Positions 1-6,135 of a stretch of 6,430 nucleotides of DNA are shown here, one piece after another. The stretch lies in the NCBI GenBank assembly GCA_003551485.1, contig PUMS01000020.1:1-6430 (forward strand), given 5' to 3'. The stretch comes from Phycisphaeraceae bacterium. Lineage in GTDB: Bacteria > Planctomycetota > Phycisphaerae > Phycisphaerales > Phycisphaeraceae. Under the pieces are notes generated by a model. That model worked only from the letters and a program-made list of their open reading frames with translations. It had not been told where the DNA came from and did no database searches. Every line of letters begins with the position of its first letter. Position 1 is the first letter of the stretch. Made by a program: the position numbers and the translations under genes.

Positions 1-2
1 AG

Positions 3-1814
3 ATACAGGCTGATGTGCAGGACTCGATCGGCAAGAGCCAGCACCGCATGTTCCTTCGTGAGCAGATGAAGGCCATCCAGCGCGAACTGGGCGAGGAGGA
101 TGACCCCAACGTCGCCACCCTTTCCGAGTTGCGACAGCGCATCGAAGCCGCCCAGCCGCCCGAGGCGGTCATGAAGGAGGTCGAGCGCGACCTGAACCGC
201 CTCGAGGCCATCCACCCGGCCAGCCCCGAGTATTCGGTCATCCTCAGCTACCTCGAGCTGGTCGCCGAGCTTCCCTGGAACAACGCCAGCGAGGAGAACC
301 TCGACCTCAAGCACGCGCGCAAGGTGCTCGATCGCGACCATTTCGACCTCGAGAAGGTCAAACGCCGTCTCATCGAGTACCTGGCCGTGCGAAAGCTCAA
401 CCCCGAGGGCCGCGGCCCGATCCTCTGCCTGGTGGGGCCCGCGGGTGTGGGCAAGACCAGCCTGGGCCAGTCGGTGGCCGATGCCCTGGGCCGGCGGTTT
501 GCCCGGCTTTCGCTGGGCGGCATCCGCGATGAGGCCGAGGTCCGCGGCCACCGGCGAACCTACATCGGCGCCATGCCCGGCCGCATCATCCAGGAAATCC
601 GCCGCGCCGGGACAAACAACCCGGTGATGATGCTCGATGAGATCGACAAGCTCGGCTCGGATTTCCGCGGCGACCCGGCCTCGGCCATGCTCGAGGTGCT
701 CGACCCGCGCCAGAACCATGCCTTCGTCGACCGCTACCTGGATGTGGCCTTCGACCTCTCCCGCGTGCTGTTCATCGCCACGGCCAACTACATGGGCACC
801 GTTCCGCCCGCCCTGGCCGACCGCATGGAGGTGATCGACATTCCCGGCTACACCGACCACGACAAGCTCCAGATCGCCCGGCGCTACCTCGTGCCCCGCC
901 AGCTCAAGGAAAACGGGCTCAAACGAAGCCGGTGCCGGTGGCGCGCCCCGGCCATCCGCAAGGTGATCGACGACTACACCCGCGAGGCGGGCGTTCGCGA
1001 GCTCGAGCGCCGCATCGGCGCGGTGTGCCGGCACGTGGCTGCGCAGGTCGCCGAGCTGTCCTCAAGCTCGAAGAAGACCTGGACGGTCGATGACAAGCTG
1101 GTGACCGAGGCGCTGGGCCCCGAGGCCTACTTCCGTGAGGTGGATGTGCGCACGCGCACGCCCGGCGTCGTCTGCGCCCTGGCCTACACGCCCACGGGGG
1201 GTGAGGTTCTGTTCATCGAAGCCACCGCCTACCCCGGCAAGGGCCGCGTGCAGCTCACGGGCAAGCTCGGTGAGATCATGAAGGAATCGGCCGATGCAGC
1301 GCTGTCGCTGTTCAAGACCTTCGCCGCGCGCTACGGCGTGGATGTCAAGACACTGGGCGAGCGCGACCTGCACATCCACGTGCCCGCCGGCGCGGTGCCC
1401 AAGGATGGCCCAAGCGCCGGTGTGGGCATGTACAGCGCCATCGCCTCGCTGCTGCTGAATGTGCCGCTTCGCCCGCGCATCGCCATGACCGGTGAGCTGA
1501 CGCTGCGCGGCCTGGTGCTGCCGGTGGGCGGGATCAAGGAAAAGACGCTGGCCGCCTCGCGCGCCGGCATCCGCACCGTCATCCTGCCGGAGAAGAACCG
1601 CCGCGACCTGCCCGAGGTCGATCCCAAGGTGCGAAAGACGCTGCAATTCGAGTTCGTCGAGCACATCGACCAGGTGCTCGAGACCGCCCTGGGCCCGCGC
1701 AAACTCCAGAAGGCCATCACCACCAACGGCGACCGCACCGCCGCCAAGCGGAAGAAATCGGCCCGAAAGAAAAAGCTCCCGGCCACCGCCGCGACACCCG
1801 CCCCGCAGGGCTGA
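3..1814 (+). CDS. lon: ATP-dependent Lon protease (S16 family), 5' end missing
   Basis: Cytosolic AAA+ serine protease that unfolds and degrades misfolded and regulatory proteins. The frame is open to the window edge (IQAD precedes the GTG at 15), so that GTG is an internal Val and roughly 200 N-terminal residues, including the LON substrate-binding domain, are missing. Counting from the codon at 15: coiled linker with REQMKAIQRELGE (15-27), Walker A GPAGVGKTS (141-149, bases 435-461), Walker B VMMLDEID (204-211), sensor-1 FIATAN (253-258), arginine-finger region LADRME (267-272), sensor-2 REAGVRELER (323-332). The protease domain has Ser467 in KDGPSAG (codon 1413) and Lys510 in GIKEK (codon 1542). 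Their 43-residue spacing equals E. coli Ser679/Lys722, so the dyad is intact. Oddities: Ala replaces the usual second Pro of Walker A; residues 303-312 look locally frameshifted (see findings); the last ~35 residues are a basic Lys/Arg-rich tail. The stop TGA is at 1812-1814. Confidence 0.97.
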   Translation: MQADVQDSIGKSQHRMFLREQMKAIQRELGEEDDPNVATLSELRQRIEAAQPPEAVMKEVERDLNRLEAIHPASPEYSVILSYLELVAELPWNNASEENLDLKHARKVLDRDHFDLEKVKRRLIEYLAVRKLNPEGRGPILCLVGPAGVGKTSLGQSVADALGRRFARLSLGGIRDEAEVRGHRRTYIGAMPGRIIQEIRRAGTNNPVMMLDEIDKLGSDFRGDPASAMLEVLDPRQNHAFVDRYLDVAFDLSRVLFIATANYMGTVPPALADRMEVIDIPGYTDHDKLQIARRYLVPRQLKENGLKRSRCRWRAPAIRKVIDDYTREAGVRELERRIGAVCRHVAAQVAELSSSSKKTWTVDDKLVTEALGPEAYFREVDVRTRTPGVVCALAYTPTGGEVLFIEATAYPGKGRVQLTGKLGEIMKESADAALSLFKTFAARYGVDVKTLGERDLHIHVPAGAVPKDGPSAGVGMYSAIASLLLNVPLRPRIAMTGELTLRGLVLPVGGIKEKTLAASRAGIRTVILPEKNRRDLPEVDPKVRKTLQFEFVEHIDQVLETALGPRKLQKAITTNGDRTAAKRKKSARKKKLPATAATPAPQG

Positions 1815-1945
1815 TGCCCGATGCCCCGCGGCACCCGGGGTTGAAGGATGCGGGCGGCATCGATGAAGGACACGATGCCGTCGCCGCGCGGCCGCTCACC
1901 AGTGCCCCCCGCCGCCTCACCACCCACCGTGCAAGGGCCATCGCC
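1815..1945 (+). promoter_or_regulatory. lon-sppA intergenic leader with sppA ribosome binding site
   Basis: This 131-base gap separates the lon stop from the preferred sppA start. An in-frame ATG at 1814-1816 overlaps the lon stop and would extend SppA by 44 residues. That extension is Pro/Arg/His-rich and would bury the signal peptide, so I prefer ATG 1946. It is preceded by AAGGG at 1933-1937 with an 8-base spacing. The gap contains the 7-mer CGATGCC at 1819-1825 and 1873-1879 with its inverse GGCATCG at 1856-1862, which could form alternative hairpins, and a small CCCCG/CGGGG stem (1824-1828 with 1836-1840). No T-run follows, so an intrinsic terminator is not supported. Co-transcription with lon is plausible. 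Confidence 0.5.
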
Positions 1946-3025
1946 ATGAAACCGCAAACCCGCCTCAGCCGACCACTCAGCTCCATCTGCCTCATCGCCA
2001 TGTTCTGCCTGACCGCCGCCGGCGGCGGCGCCGCCTGCGGGCCGATCACGCTCACACTCGGGGCGGCACCCGGCGACCAGGACCTGAGCGAAACCCAGGT
2101 CCAGCCCGCCGAGCGGCGAACCCGCGACAAGGTCGCCATTATCGACGTCTCGGGCCTGCTGCTCAACGCCGCCCCGCGGGGCCTGCTCTATCGCGGTGAG
2201 CACCCCGCCGCGGCCCTGCACGAGCGGCTCGAACGCGCCCGCACCGACCGGAACGTGCGGGCCGTGGTCCTGCGCATCAACAGCCCCGGCGGCACCGTCA
2301 CCGCCAGCGACGTGATGTATCGCGAGGTCGAACGGTTCCGCCAGCGCTCGGAAAAGCCCGTGGTCGTGCTGATGGAAGATGTCGCCGCCAGCGGGGCCTA
2401 CTACCTGGCCTGCGCGGCCGACCACATCGTCGCCCACCCCACCAGCGTCACCGGCAGCATCGGAGTGATCGTGCAGACGGTGAGCCTCAAGCCCGCGCTC
2501 GACCGCATCGGCATCCAGGCCACCACCTTCCGCTCCGGTGAAGGCAAGGATGCAGGCTCGCCCCTCTCGGACATGACCGAGCAGCATCGCCAGATCATCC
2601 AGTCGATGGTCGATGACTTCTACGACCGCTTCGTCGAGCGCGTGCGCGATGCGCGGCCGGGGATCGCCGCCGAGCATTTCGACGAGGTCACCGATGGCCG
2701 GGTGATGACCGGCCAGCGTGCACTGGAACTCGGCCTGGTCGATGAAGTGGGCGATCTGGAAACCGCCTGGCAGCGGGCCAGGAAGCTGGCGGCCATCGAC
2801 CATGCCCACCTCGTGCTCTACCACCGCGCCGGCCAACGCATCGCCGCCCCCTACATGACCCCCGGAAGCCCCGCCCCCGGAAACCCCGGAAGTGCCGCCC
2901 CCGCAAGTCCCACCAGCGGTGATGGCCCGGGCACGATCCAGATCAACCTCGCCCAGATCAACCTCAGTTCCGACCTGCCCCACGGCGGCGTGACCTTCTA
3001 CTACCTCTGGCATCCCCCCGACTGA
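1946..3025 (+). CDS. sppA: Signal peptide peptidase SppA, short form (S49 family)
   Basis: A membrane-bound or exported Ser/Lys peptidase that digests released signal peptides and other short chains; 359 residues from ATG 1946. Residues 1-30 are a signal sequence: MKPQTRLSRP, then a hydrophobic stretch (SSICLIAMFCLTAA) ending at GGGAAC. The Cys31 context (GAAC) is only a weak lipobox, so lipoprotein versus ordinary signal peptide or anchor is open. The S49 core starts near residue 62 (KVAIIDVSG). It includes LRINSPGG (109-116), the nucleophile Ser149 in AASGAYY (codon 2390), TGSIGVI (169-175), and Lys201 in GEGKDAGSP (codon 2546). The 52-residue Ser-Lys spacing equals B. subtilis SppA (Ser147/Lys199), giving a complete single-domain enzyme unlike the double-domain E. 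coli form. The C-terminus is a Pro/Gly/Ala/Ser linker (about 305-329) followed by a short segment ending in FYYLWHPPD. It lies downstream of lon on the same strand. Stop TGA at 3023-3025. Confidence 0.93.
   Translation: MKPQTRLSRPLSSICLIAMFCLTAAGGGAACGPITLTLGAAPGDQDLSETQVQPAERRTRDKVAIIDVSGLLLNAAPRGLLYRGEHPAAALHERLERARTDRNVRAVVLRINSPGGTVTASDVMYREVERFRQRSEKPVVVLMEDVAASGAYYLACAADHIVAHPTSVTGSIGVIVQTVSLKPALDRIGIQATTFRSGEGKDAGSPLSDMTEQHRQIIQSMVDDFYDRFVERVRDARPGIAAEHFDEVTDGRVMTGQRALELGLVDEVGDLETAWQRARKLAAIDHAHLVLYHRAGQRIAAPYMTPGSPAPGNPGSAAPASPTSGDGPGTIQINLAQINLSSDLPHGGVTFYYLWHPPD
2859..2907 (+). repeat. Imperfect short tandem repeat coding the SppA Pro/Gly/Ser linker
   Basis: Units close to CCCGGAAG(Y)CCGCCCCCG recur here: GGAAGCCCCGCCCCC, then GGAAACCCC, then GGAAGTGCCGCCCCC. 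They encode a PGSPAPGNPGSAAPASP-type linker between the peptidase core and the short C-terminal segment. Such DNA can slip in replication, so linker length may vary between relatives. The repeat stays in frame. Confidence 0.55.
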
Positions 3026-3047
3026 ACGGGCCCGCCCCACGCCCCCC

Positions 3048-3075
3048 TGGCACATCGGCGAACCGTCGGGTGCCA
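3048..3075. terminator. Hairpin downstream of sppA, terminator-like but without a T-run
   Basis: TGGCAC at 3048-3053 pairs with GTGCCA at 3070-3075, with an inner CGG-CGAA-CCG mini-stem (3056-3065). It begins 22 bases after the sppA stop, in the gap between convergent genes. No T-tract follows on either strand, so it may be an RNA 3'-end or Rho-linked structure rather than a classical intrinsic terminator. Confidence 0.35.
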
Positions 3076-3213
3076 CTGGCGCGTTGTCACCGTTCACGGC
3101 CGGCGAGGGGGCAGAGCGGGTAGGGCCGGGGCCAAGTACCCATGCGCAGAGCCGATGTCGGTTATGTCAGACCCGGATGCCCATTTCGGCCGTGCGGGGG
3201 TCAACCGTGCGCA

Positions 3214-3233
3214 CCGCAGCAGTAGTGCTGCGG
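3214..3233 (-). terminator. Perfect 8-bp hairpin just after the PEP-CTERM gene
   Basis: CCGCAGCA (3214-3221) and TGCTGCGG (3226-3233) are exact inverse complements around a GTAG loop. The hairpin sits 6 bases beyond the stop of the minus-strand gene (TGA read at 3242-3240). The position suits transcription termination or 3'-end protection of that mRNA. No T-run follows on the minus strand, so efficient intrinsic termination is uncertain. Confidence 0.5.
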
Positions 3234-3239
3234 CCCGCG

Positions 3240-4958
3240 TCAGGCAACGCGGCGGCGGCGGCCCAGCAGCAGCAGCGCGGCGGGTGCGAGCAGGGCGAGG
3301 GTGGACGGCTCTGGGACCAGCAGCGCGTTGGAGCCGGTCACGCCCGTCAGGTCGCGGCCGTAGTTGCTCAGCAACATGCTCAAATCGCGAAGCGTCACCA
3401 TGCCATCGGCATCGAAATCGCCATCGATCCACCGTTTGCCCGGCCCCGTGCCCAGGTTGGCCAGGACGGTGGCCAGGTCACTGGACAGAACCGCCCCGTC
3501 GCGGTTGGCATCGCCCATCAGGTGGGGCACCACCACGTAGTACATGTCATCGCCCCCCTGGCGCGCATCCTGGTAGGCACCGGGCAGGATGATCGTTTCT
3601 CCGGCACCGCCGAGGCCCGCCAGCATCGCATAGCGGTCCTCACCCAGCGCCAGGCCCACACCCAGGCCGCCGGTGCCGCCTGTCGCAGTGAAGACCGTCC
3701 AGTGCTCGCGATGAGAGAAGTCGGGTGCAATGACCGCGAGGAAGACCTCCCCGCCGCCGTAGGGGGCCACCGGCTCTCCACCCACGGATTGGTCGAGCCG
3801 GTCGCGGATGTGGGCGGTGGTCTCGCCGGTGAGGAAGATGCGGCCGTGCTCATCGGCCTCGATGCCCCGAGTCCGCAGGGTATTGCCATCGTTGTTGGTC
3901 AGCCGGGCAAAGAGCCACTGGAGCATGTCCAACTCGCCCGTGGCCGGGTCGAAGCGGCCGAAGACGGTCTTGGCCTCGGCACGGGTCTGCCAGGGGTGGG
4001 AATACTTGTCGGTGATGATCCACTCATCGCTGGTCAGCCGCCTGTCCACGATCTGCGGGTCCCAGGCGAAGGTGGTGTTGCCGCCGTGGGCCTCACCGGC
4101 GAAGTAGAGCATCCCATCGCCGCCGATGCTGATGCGGTAGCCGCGGGTGTCGGCCACATCAGGGTTCTGCTCGTTGCGCAGCGTCGAGCCGGGCCAGTCG
4201 TAGTTGATCCACTCGGCGGCACCGGTGACGTTATTGATGTCGAAGGCGCGGATGAAGTTGACCTGTGCCGGTTCCTGACCGGTCCAGGTGTTGTTATACC
4301 CGGTGACGAAGACCAGGCCGGTGCGGTCGTCCACGGCGATGTCCTCGACAAAGTTGTCACCGAAGTTGCGCTGGCCCAGCAGCGTACCGTCGGGGTTGTA
4401 GAGGCGAAGCTGCTTGTTGGCCCCAAGCGCTGCGACGGTGCCATCCTGGCCCACGTTGATGCGTCGCACCTCGCTGAACGGGTCGCTCCACATCACCGAA
4501 TCACCCTGCGGGTTAAGCATCACCGTGCCCACGCCGCCGGCGGCCACCGCCAGCGAGCCGGTGGGGGCCACGGCCACGTCGTGGATCATGTCGCCCATCC
4601 GCGTCACGCCCAGGGGGCTGGTGCCGGTTTCATCGAAACGAAGCAGCGCTCCGGTGCCACCGCCGAACAGGTTCACCGGGGCCAGGCCGCCGGGGTTGTA
4701 GTCCACAAGCCGGCCGCCGATGAAGAGGCTGTTATCGGCGCCGAAGACGATGCCGCCGCCGGCATCATCCTGCGACCCGCCGAGATAGCTGGTGCTGATC
4801 GCCGGCAGGTCATTAAACAGGGCCCCCGCGGTGGGCGCGGTCGCCGGCCCGAGCCCCACCATGCACACCACGGCCCCCAGCACGAGCCACCCGAGGCCAC
4901 CCGCCCGGCCGCACCGCACACGTCGCATCCGCTTCGCTTCTGCTTCGATCGTCCGCAT
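3240..4958 (-). CDS. Secreted beta-propeller protein with dockerin-like domain and PEP-CTERM anchor
   Basis: A 572-residue exported surface protein of unknown substrate. The start is ATG 4958-4956, chosen because AGGAG (4968-4972 on plus) lies 9 bases before it and a signal peptide follows: Arg-rich n-region, hydrophobic residues about 21-37, probable cleavage after AGA (about 46). Residues 55-451 contain seven recognisable blade motifs of the SBBP/propeller type, the first being SYLGGSQDDAGGG and later ones of the form I-x-V-x-x-x-DG...(F/V)xxG. Residues 482-534 hold two dockerin-like Ca loops, DANRDGAVLSSD (483-494) and DFDADGMVTLRD (514-525). The C-terminus has VPEPS (548-552), a hydrophobic stretch (about 554-566) and RRRR, the PEP-CTERM sorting signal cut by exosortase. 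No exosortase is in the window. No catalytic motif is seen, so the role is probably binding, structural or matrix. It is divergent in sequence and I give no symbol. Confidence 0.93.
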   Translation of the reverse strand: MRTIEAEAKRMRRVRCGRAGGLGWLVLGAVVCMVGLGPATAPTAGALFNDLPAISTSYLGGSQDDAGGGIVFGADNSLFIGGRLVDYNPGGLAPVNLFGGGTGALLRFDETGTSPLGVTRMGDMIHDVAVAPTGSLAVAAGGVGTVMLNPQGDSVMWSDPFSEVRRINVGQDGTVAALGANKQLRLYNPDGTLLGQRNFGDNFVEDIAVDDRTGLVFVTGYNNTWTGQEPAQVNFIRAFDINNVTGAAEWINYDWPGSTLRNEQNPDVADTRGYRISIGGDGMLYFAGEAHGGNTTFAWDPQIVDRRLTSDEWIITDKYSHPWQTRAEAKTVFGRFDPATGELDMLQWLFARLTNNDGNTLRTRGIEADEHGRIFLTGETTAHIRDRLDQSVGGEPVAPYGGGEVFLAVIAPDFSHREHWTVFTATGGTGGLGVGLALGEDRYAMLAGLGGAGETIILPGAYQDARQGGDDMYYVVVPHLMGDANRDGAVLSSDLATVLANLGTGPGKRWIDGDFDADGMVTLRDLSMLLSNYGRDLTGVTGSNALLVPEPSTLALLAPAALLLLGRRRRVA

Positions 4959-4967
4959 GGCTGTGAT

Positions 4968-4972
4968 CTCCT
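4968..4972 (-). promoter_or_regulatory. Ribosome binding site that fixes the PEP-CTERM protein start
   Basis: Read on the minus strand this is AGGAG, 9 bases before ATG 4958. It decides against the longer reading that begins at 5057, whose 33 extra residues (MPCQGGPAIGGG...) have no ribosome site and would displace the signal peptide from the N-terminus. Confidence 0.75.
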
Positions 4973-4982
4973 GTTCTGTCCG

Positions 4983-5007
4983 GGCCGCGCCGCGCGGCCG
5001 ATCGGCC
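4983..5007 (-). promoter_or_regulatory. Overlapping GC-rich palindromes in the PEP-CTERM gene leader
   Basis: GGCCGCG-CCG-CGCGGCC forms a perfect 7-bp hairpin at 4983-4999. A 12-base perfect palindrome GGCCGATCGGCC covers 4996-5007. They share 4996-4999, so the two folds exclude each other. They lie 10-35 bases upstream of the ribosome site in the likely 5' leader. A translational or RNA-stability role is possible but unproven. Confidence 0.35.
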
Positions 5008-5089
5008 TCGCATCGCCTCCTTCCGCCCCCGATCGCCGGGCCACCCTGGCACGGCACACCAACGGCGGCGGGAAGGCTGCACGCGGTCG

Positions 5090-5098
5090 ATTATACCA
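5090..5098 (-). promoter_or_regulatory. Extended -10 promoter candidate for the PEP-CTERM gene
   Basis: The minus strand reads TGGTATAAT: a perfect sigma-70-type -10 hexamer (5095-5090) with the TGn extension. The window is GC-rich, so a perfect TATAAT is unlikely by chance exactly here. No good -35 lies at 16-18 bases; TTGCCG is present but only 12 bases upstream, consistent with an extended -10 promoter that does not need one. Transcription would start near 5083, giving a leader of about 125 bases. Confidence 0.6.
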
Positions 5099-5221
5099 GA
5101 ATCTCCCCGGCAACCCGGAGGCAAAGCCGGTGAGCCGCGGCGGACGCATGTAACACAGAGGGTGGCATGGTCAGCGTGTTCAAGGCCAGCTTCGGTCGCC
5201 CTTCCAGACGCGAGCAGGCCA

Positions 5222-5248
5222 CCCGGAGGCCGATCAAATGCTTCCGGG
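5222..5248 (-). terminator. Possible hairpin between the two minus-strand genes
   Basis: CCCGGAGGC (5222-5230) and GCTTCCGGG (5240-5248) can pair over 9 positions around a 9-base loop. One position is G-U if read on plus and an A-C mismatch if read on minus. It begins about 36 bases past the stop of the pseudopilin gene (5285). No T-run follows. The rest of 5099-5284 shows no gene I can support. Confidence 0.3.
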
Positions 5249-5284
5249 CCGCCCTACGCGATTCCCGCCTCCTGTCGGCCACGG

Positions 5285-6016
5285 CTACGGTTGCGGCGAT
5301 GGGCCGTAGATCGAGCGGAAGTAGCGCCAGTCGGGACAGCCGGTGGCGGAGGCGTTGAAGGAGCGGATCAGCGCGGTCTCGGGGTTCTCGTAAACGTAGT
5401 AGCGGGCGCTGGCGTCGGCGTAGCTGTGGACGTTGCCGTCGGGGTGGAAGTTGGCCGGCCAGTCGATCCAGCTTTCGACATCGGTGCGCATGACCCATGA
5501 GTTGACGTTGCGGCCGCGCGGGTCGTCTTCCTCGAGAAACACCAGCGTGCGCGAGGGCCGGTCGATCTGGTCCATCCGCTGGCGTTCACCGGGGCCGGCG
5601 AAGTGGCTGATCGAGTAGCTGCGGACGTAGGTCTCGCGCGGCTCGGCGGGGCAGAGGTAGACCTCAACGTCCCCGGCGTAGTTGAAAAACGTCTGGCCCA
5701 TGAGCCCCTGCAACTGTGCAGCGCGGCCGCGGTTTTCGTGGTCGTTGCCCACCCAGTCCCACTCCCCGCCGGTGTGGGGCCGCACCAGCCGGCCGCGGTG
5801 GTCGGCAGCGTAGTTTTCCCAGGCAATGGTCAACTGACGCACGTTGGACATGCACGGCACCCGCTGCGCGGTGGCCTGCACCACCCCCAGCGCCGCCAGC
5901 AGCAGGCTCAGCAGCAGAGCGATGATCGAGATCACCACCAGCAGTTCGATGAGGGTAAACCCACCGCGAAACGCCCCCGCCCCGGCAATGCCCTGGCCGC
6001 GTGACCACACCGTCAT
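5285..6016 (-). CDS. Prepilin-like (type II secretion/pilin N-terminus) protein, H-X9-DG-like
   Basis: A 243-residue exported protein starting at ATG 6016-6014, preceded by GAGGAG (6024-6029) at 7 bases. Residues 1-19 are a leader ending RGG, followed by the type IV prepilin motif FTLIELLVVISIIALLLSLLLAAL: cleavage by prepilin peptidase after Gly19 leaves Phe1 and Glu5 (Glu24 of the precursor). Then comes CMSNVRQL (55-62), matching the C-x-x-N-(L/V)-R-Q-L motif of planctomycete DUF1559/H-X9-DG proteins. A second conserved-looking piece is YLCPAEPR (120-127). Near the C-terminus, HPDGNVHSYADAS (191-203) fits H-X9-D but has DA where the family has DG. Likely a minor pseudopilin or pilin-like surface or secretion component. 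These occur in many copies per planctomycete genome and the individual function is unknown. No secretion ATPase or prepilin peptidase is nearby. Stop TAG at 5287-5285. Confidence 0.92.
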   Translation of the reverse strand: MTVWSRGQGIAGAGAFRGGFTLIELLVVISIIALLLSLLLAALGVVQATAQRVPCMSNVRQLTIAWENYAADHRGRLVRPHTGGEWDWVGNDHENRGRAAQLQGLMGQTFFNYAGDVEVYLCPAEPRETYVRSYSISHFAGPGERQRMDQIDRPSRTLVFLEEDDPRGRNVNSWVMRTDVESWIDWPANFHPDGNVHSYADASARYYVYENPETALIRSFNASATGCPDWRYFRSIYGPSPQP

Positions 6017-6023
6017 GATTCGA

Positions 6024-6029
6024 CTCCTC
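6024..6029 (-). promoter_or_regulatory. Ribosome binding site that fixes the pseudopilin start
   Basis: Minus strand GAGGAG, 7 bases before ATG 6016. It favours this start over the in-frame ATG at 6055, which would add 13 residues (MAGFSGPEARSRI) and make an unusually long prepilin leader. Confidence 0.75.
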
Positions 6030-6099
6030 GCCTCAGGCCCGCTGAAACCCGCCAACCGCGCTGCGGGGCGTCCGGGTCACCAGCCCCGCCCGTACGGCT

Positions 6100-6130
6100 G
6101 ATCGCCGGCACGATGCCGGCCGGCCAGATC
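6100..6130 (-). promoter_or_regulatory. Hairpin in the leader of the pseudopilin gene
   Basis: GCCGGC at 6104-6109 and 6115-6120 pair around ACGAT. GATC copies sit outside on each side (6100-6103 and 6127-6130), the right one offset by CGGCCA. The element lies just after the predicted transcription start and about 85 bases upstream of the start codon. Function unknown. Confidence 0.3.
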
Positions 6131-6135
6131 AAGGT

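Noticed and set aside
1814..1945. SppA start at ATG 1814 overlapping the lon stop.
   Set aside because: It would place 44 Pro/Arg/His-rich residues before a clear signal sequence, while ATG 1946 has its own AAGGG site. The overlap remains possible but is less likely.
1331..3097. Long open frame (588 codons) on the minus strand opposite lon and sppA.
   Set aside because: It is antisense to two genes with intact catalytic motifs, has Gly/Ala/His/Val-rich shadow composition and no recognisable domain. Long antisense frames are expected at this GC content.
3240..3300. GGC/CAG trinucleotide runs as a microsatellite.
   Set aside because: They are the Ala/Leu/Arg codons of the PEP-CTERM hydrophobic tail on the minus strand and need no separate explanation.
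3084..5153. Long open frame (689 codons) on the plus strand opposite the PEP-CTERM gene.
   Set aside because: The opposite strand has a signal peptide, propeller blades, dockerin loops, PEP-CTERM signal and ribosome site. The plus frame has none and is a compositional shadow.
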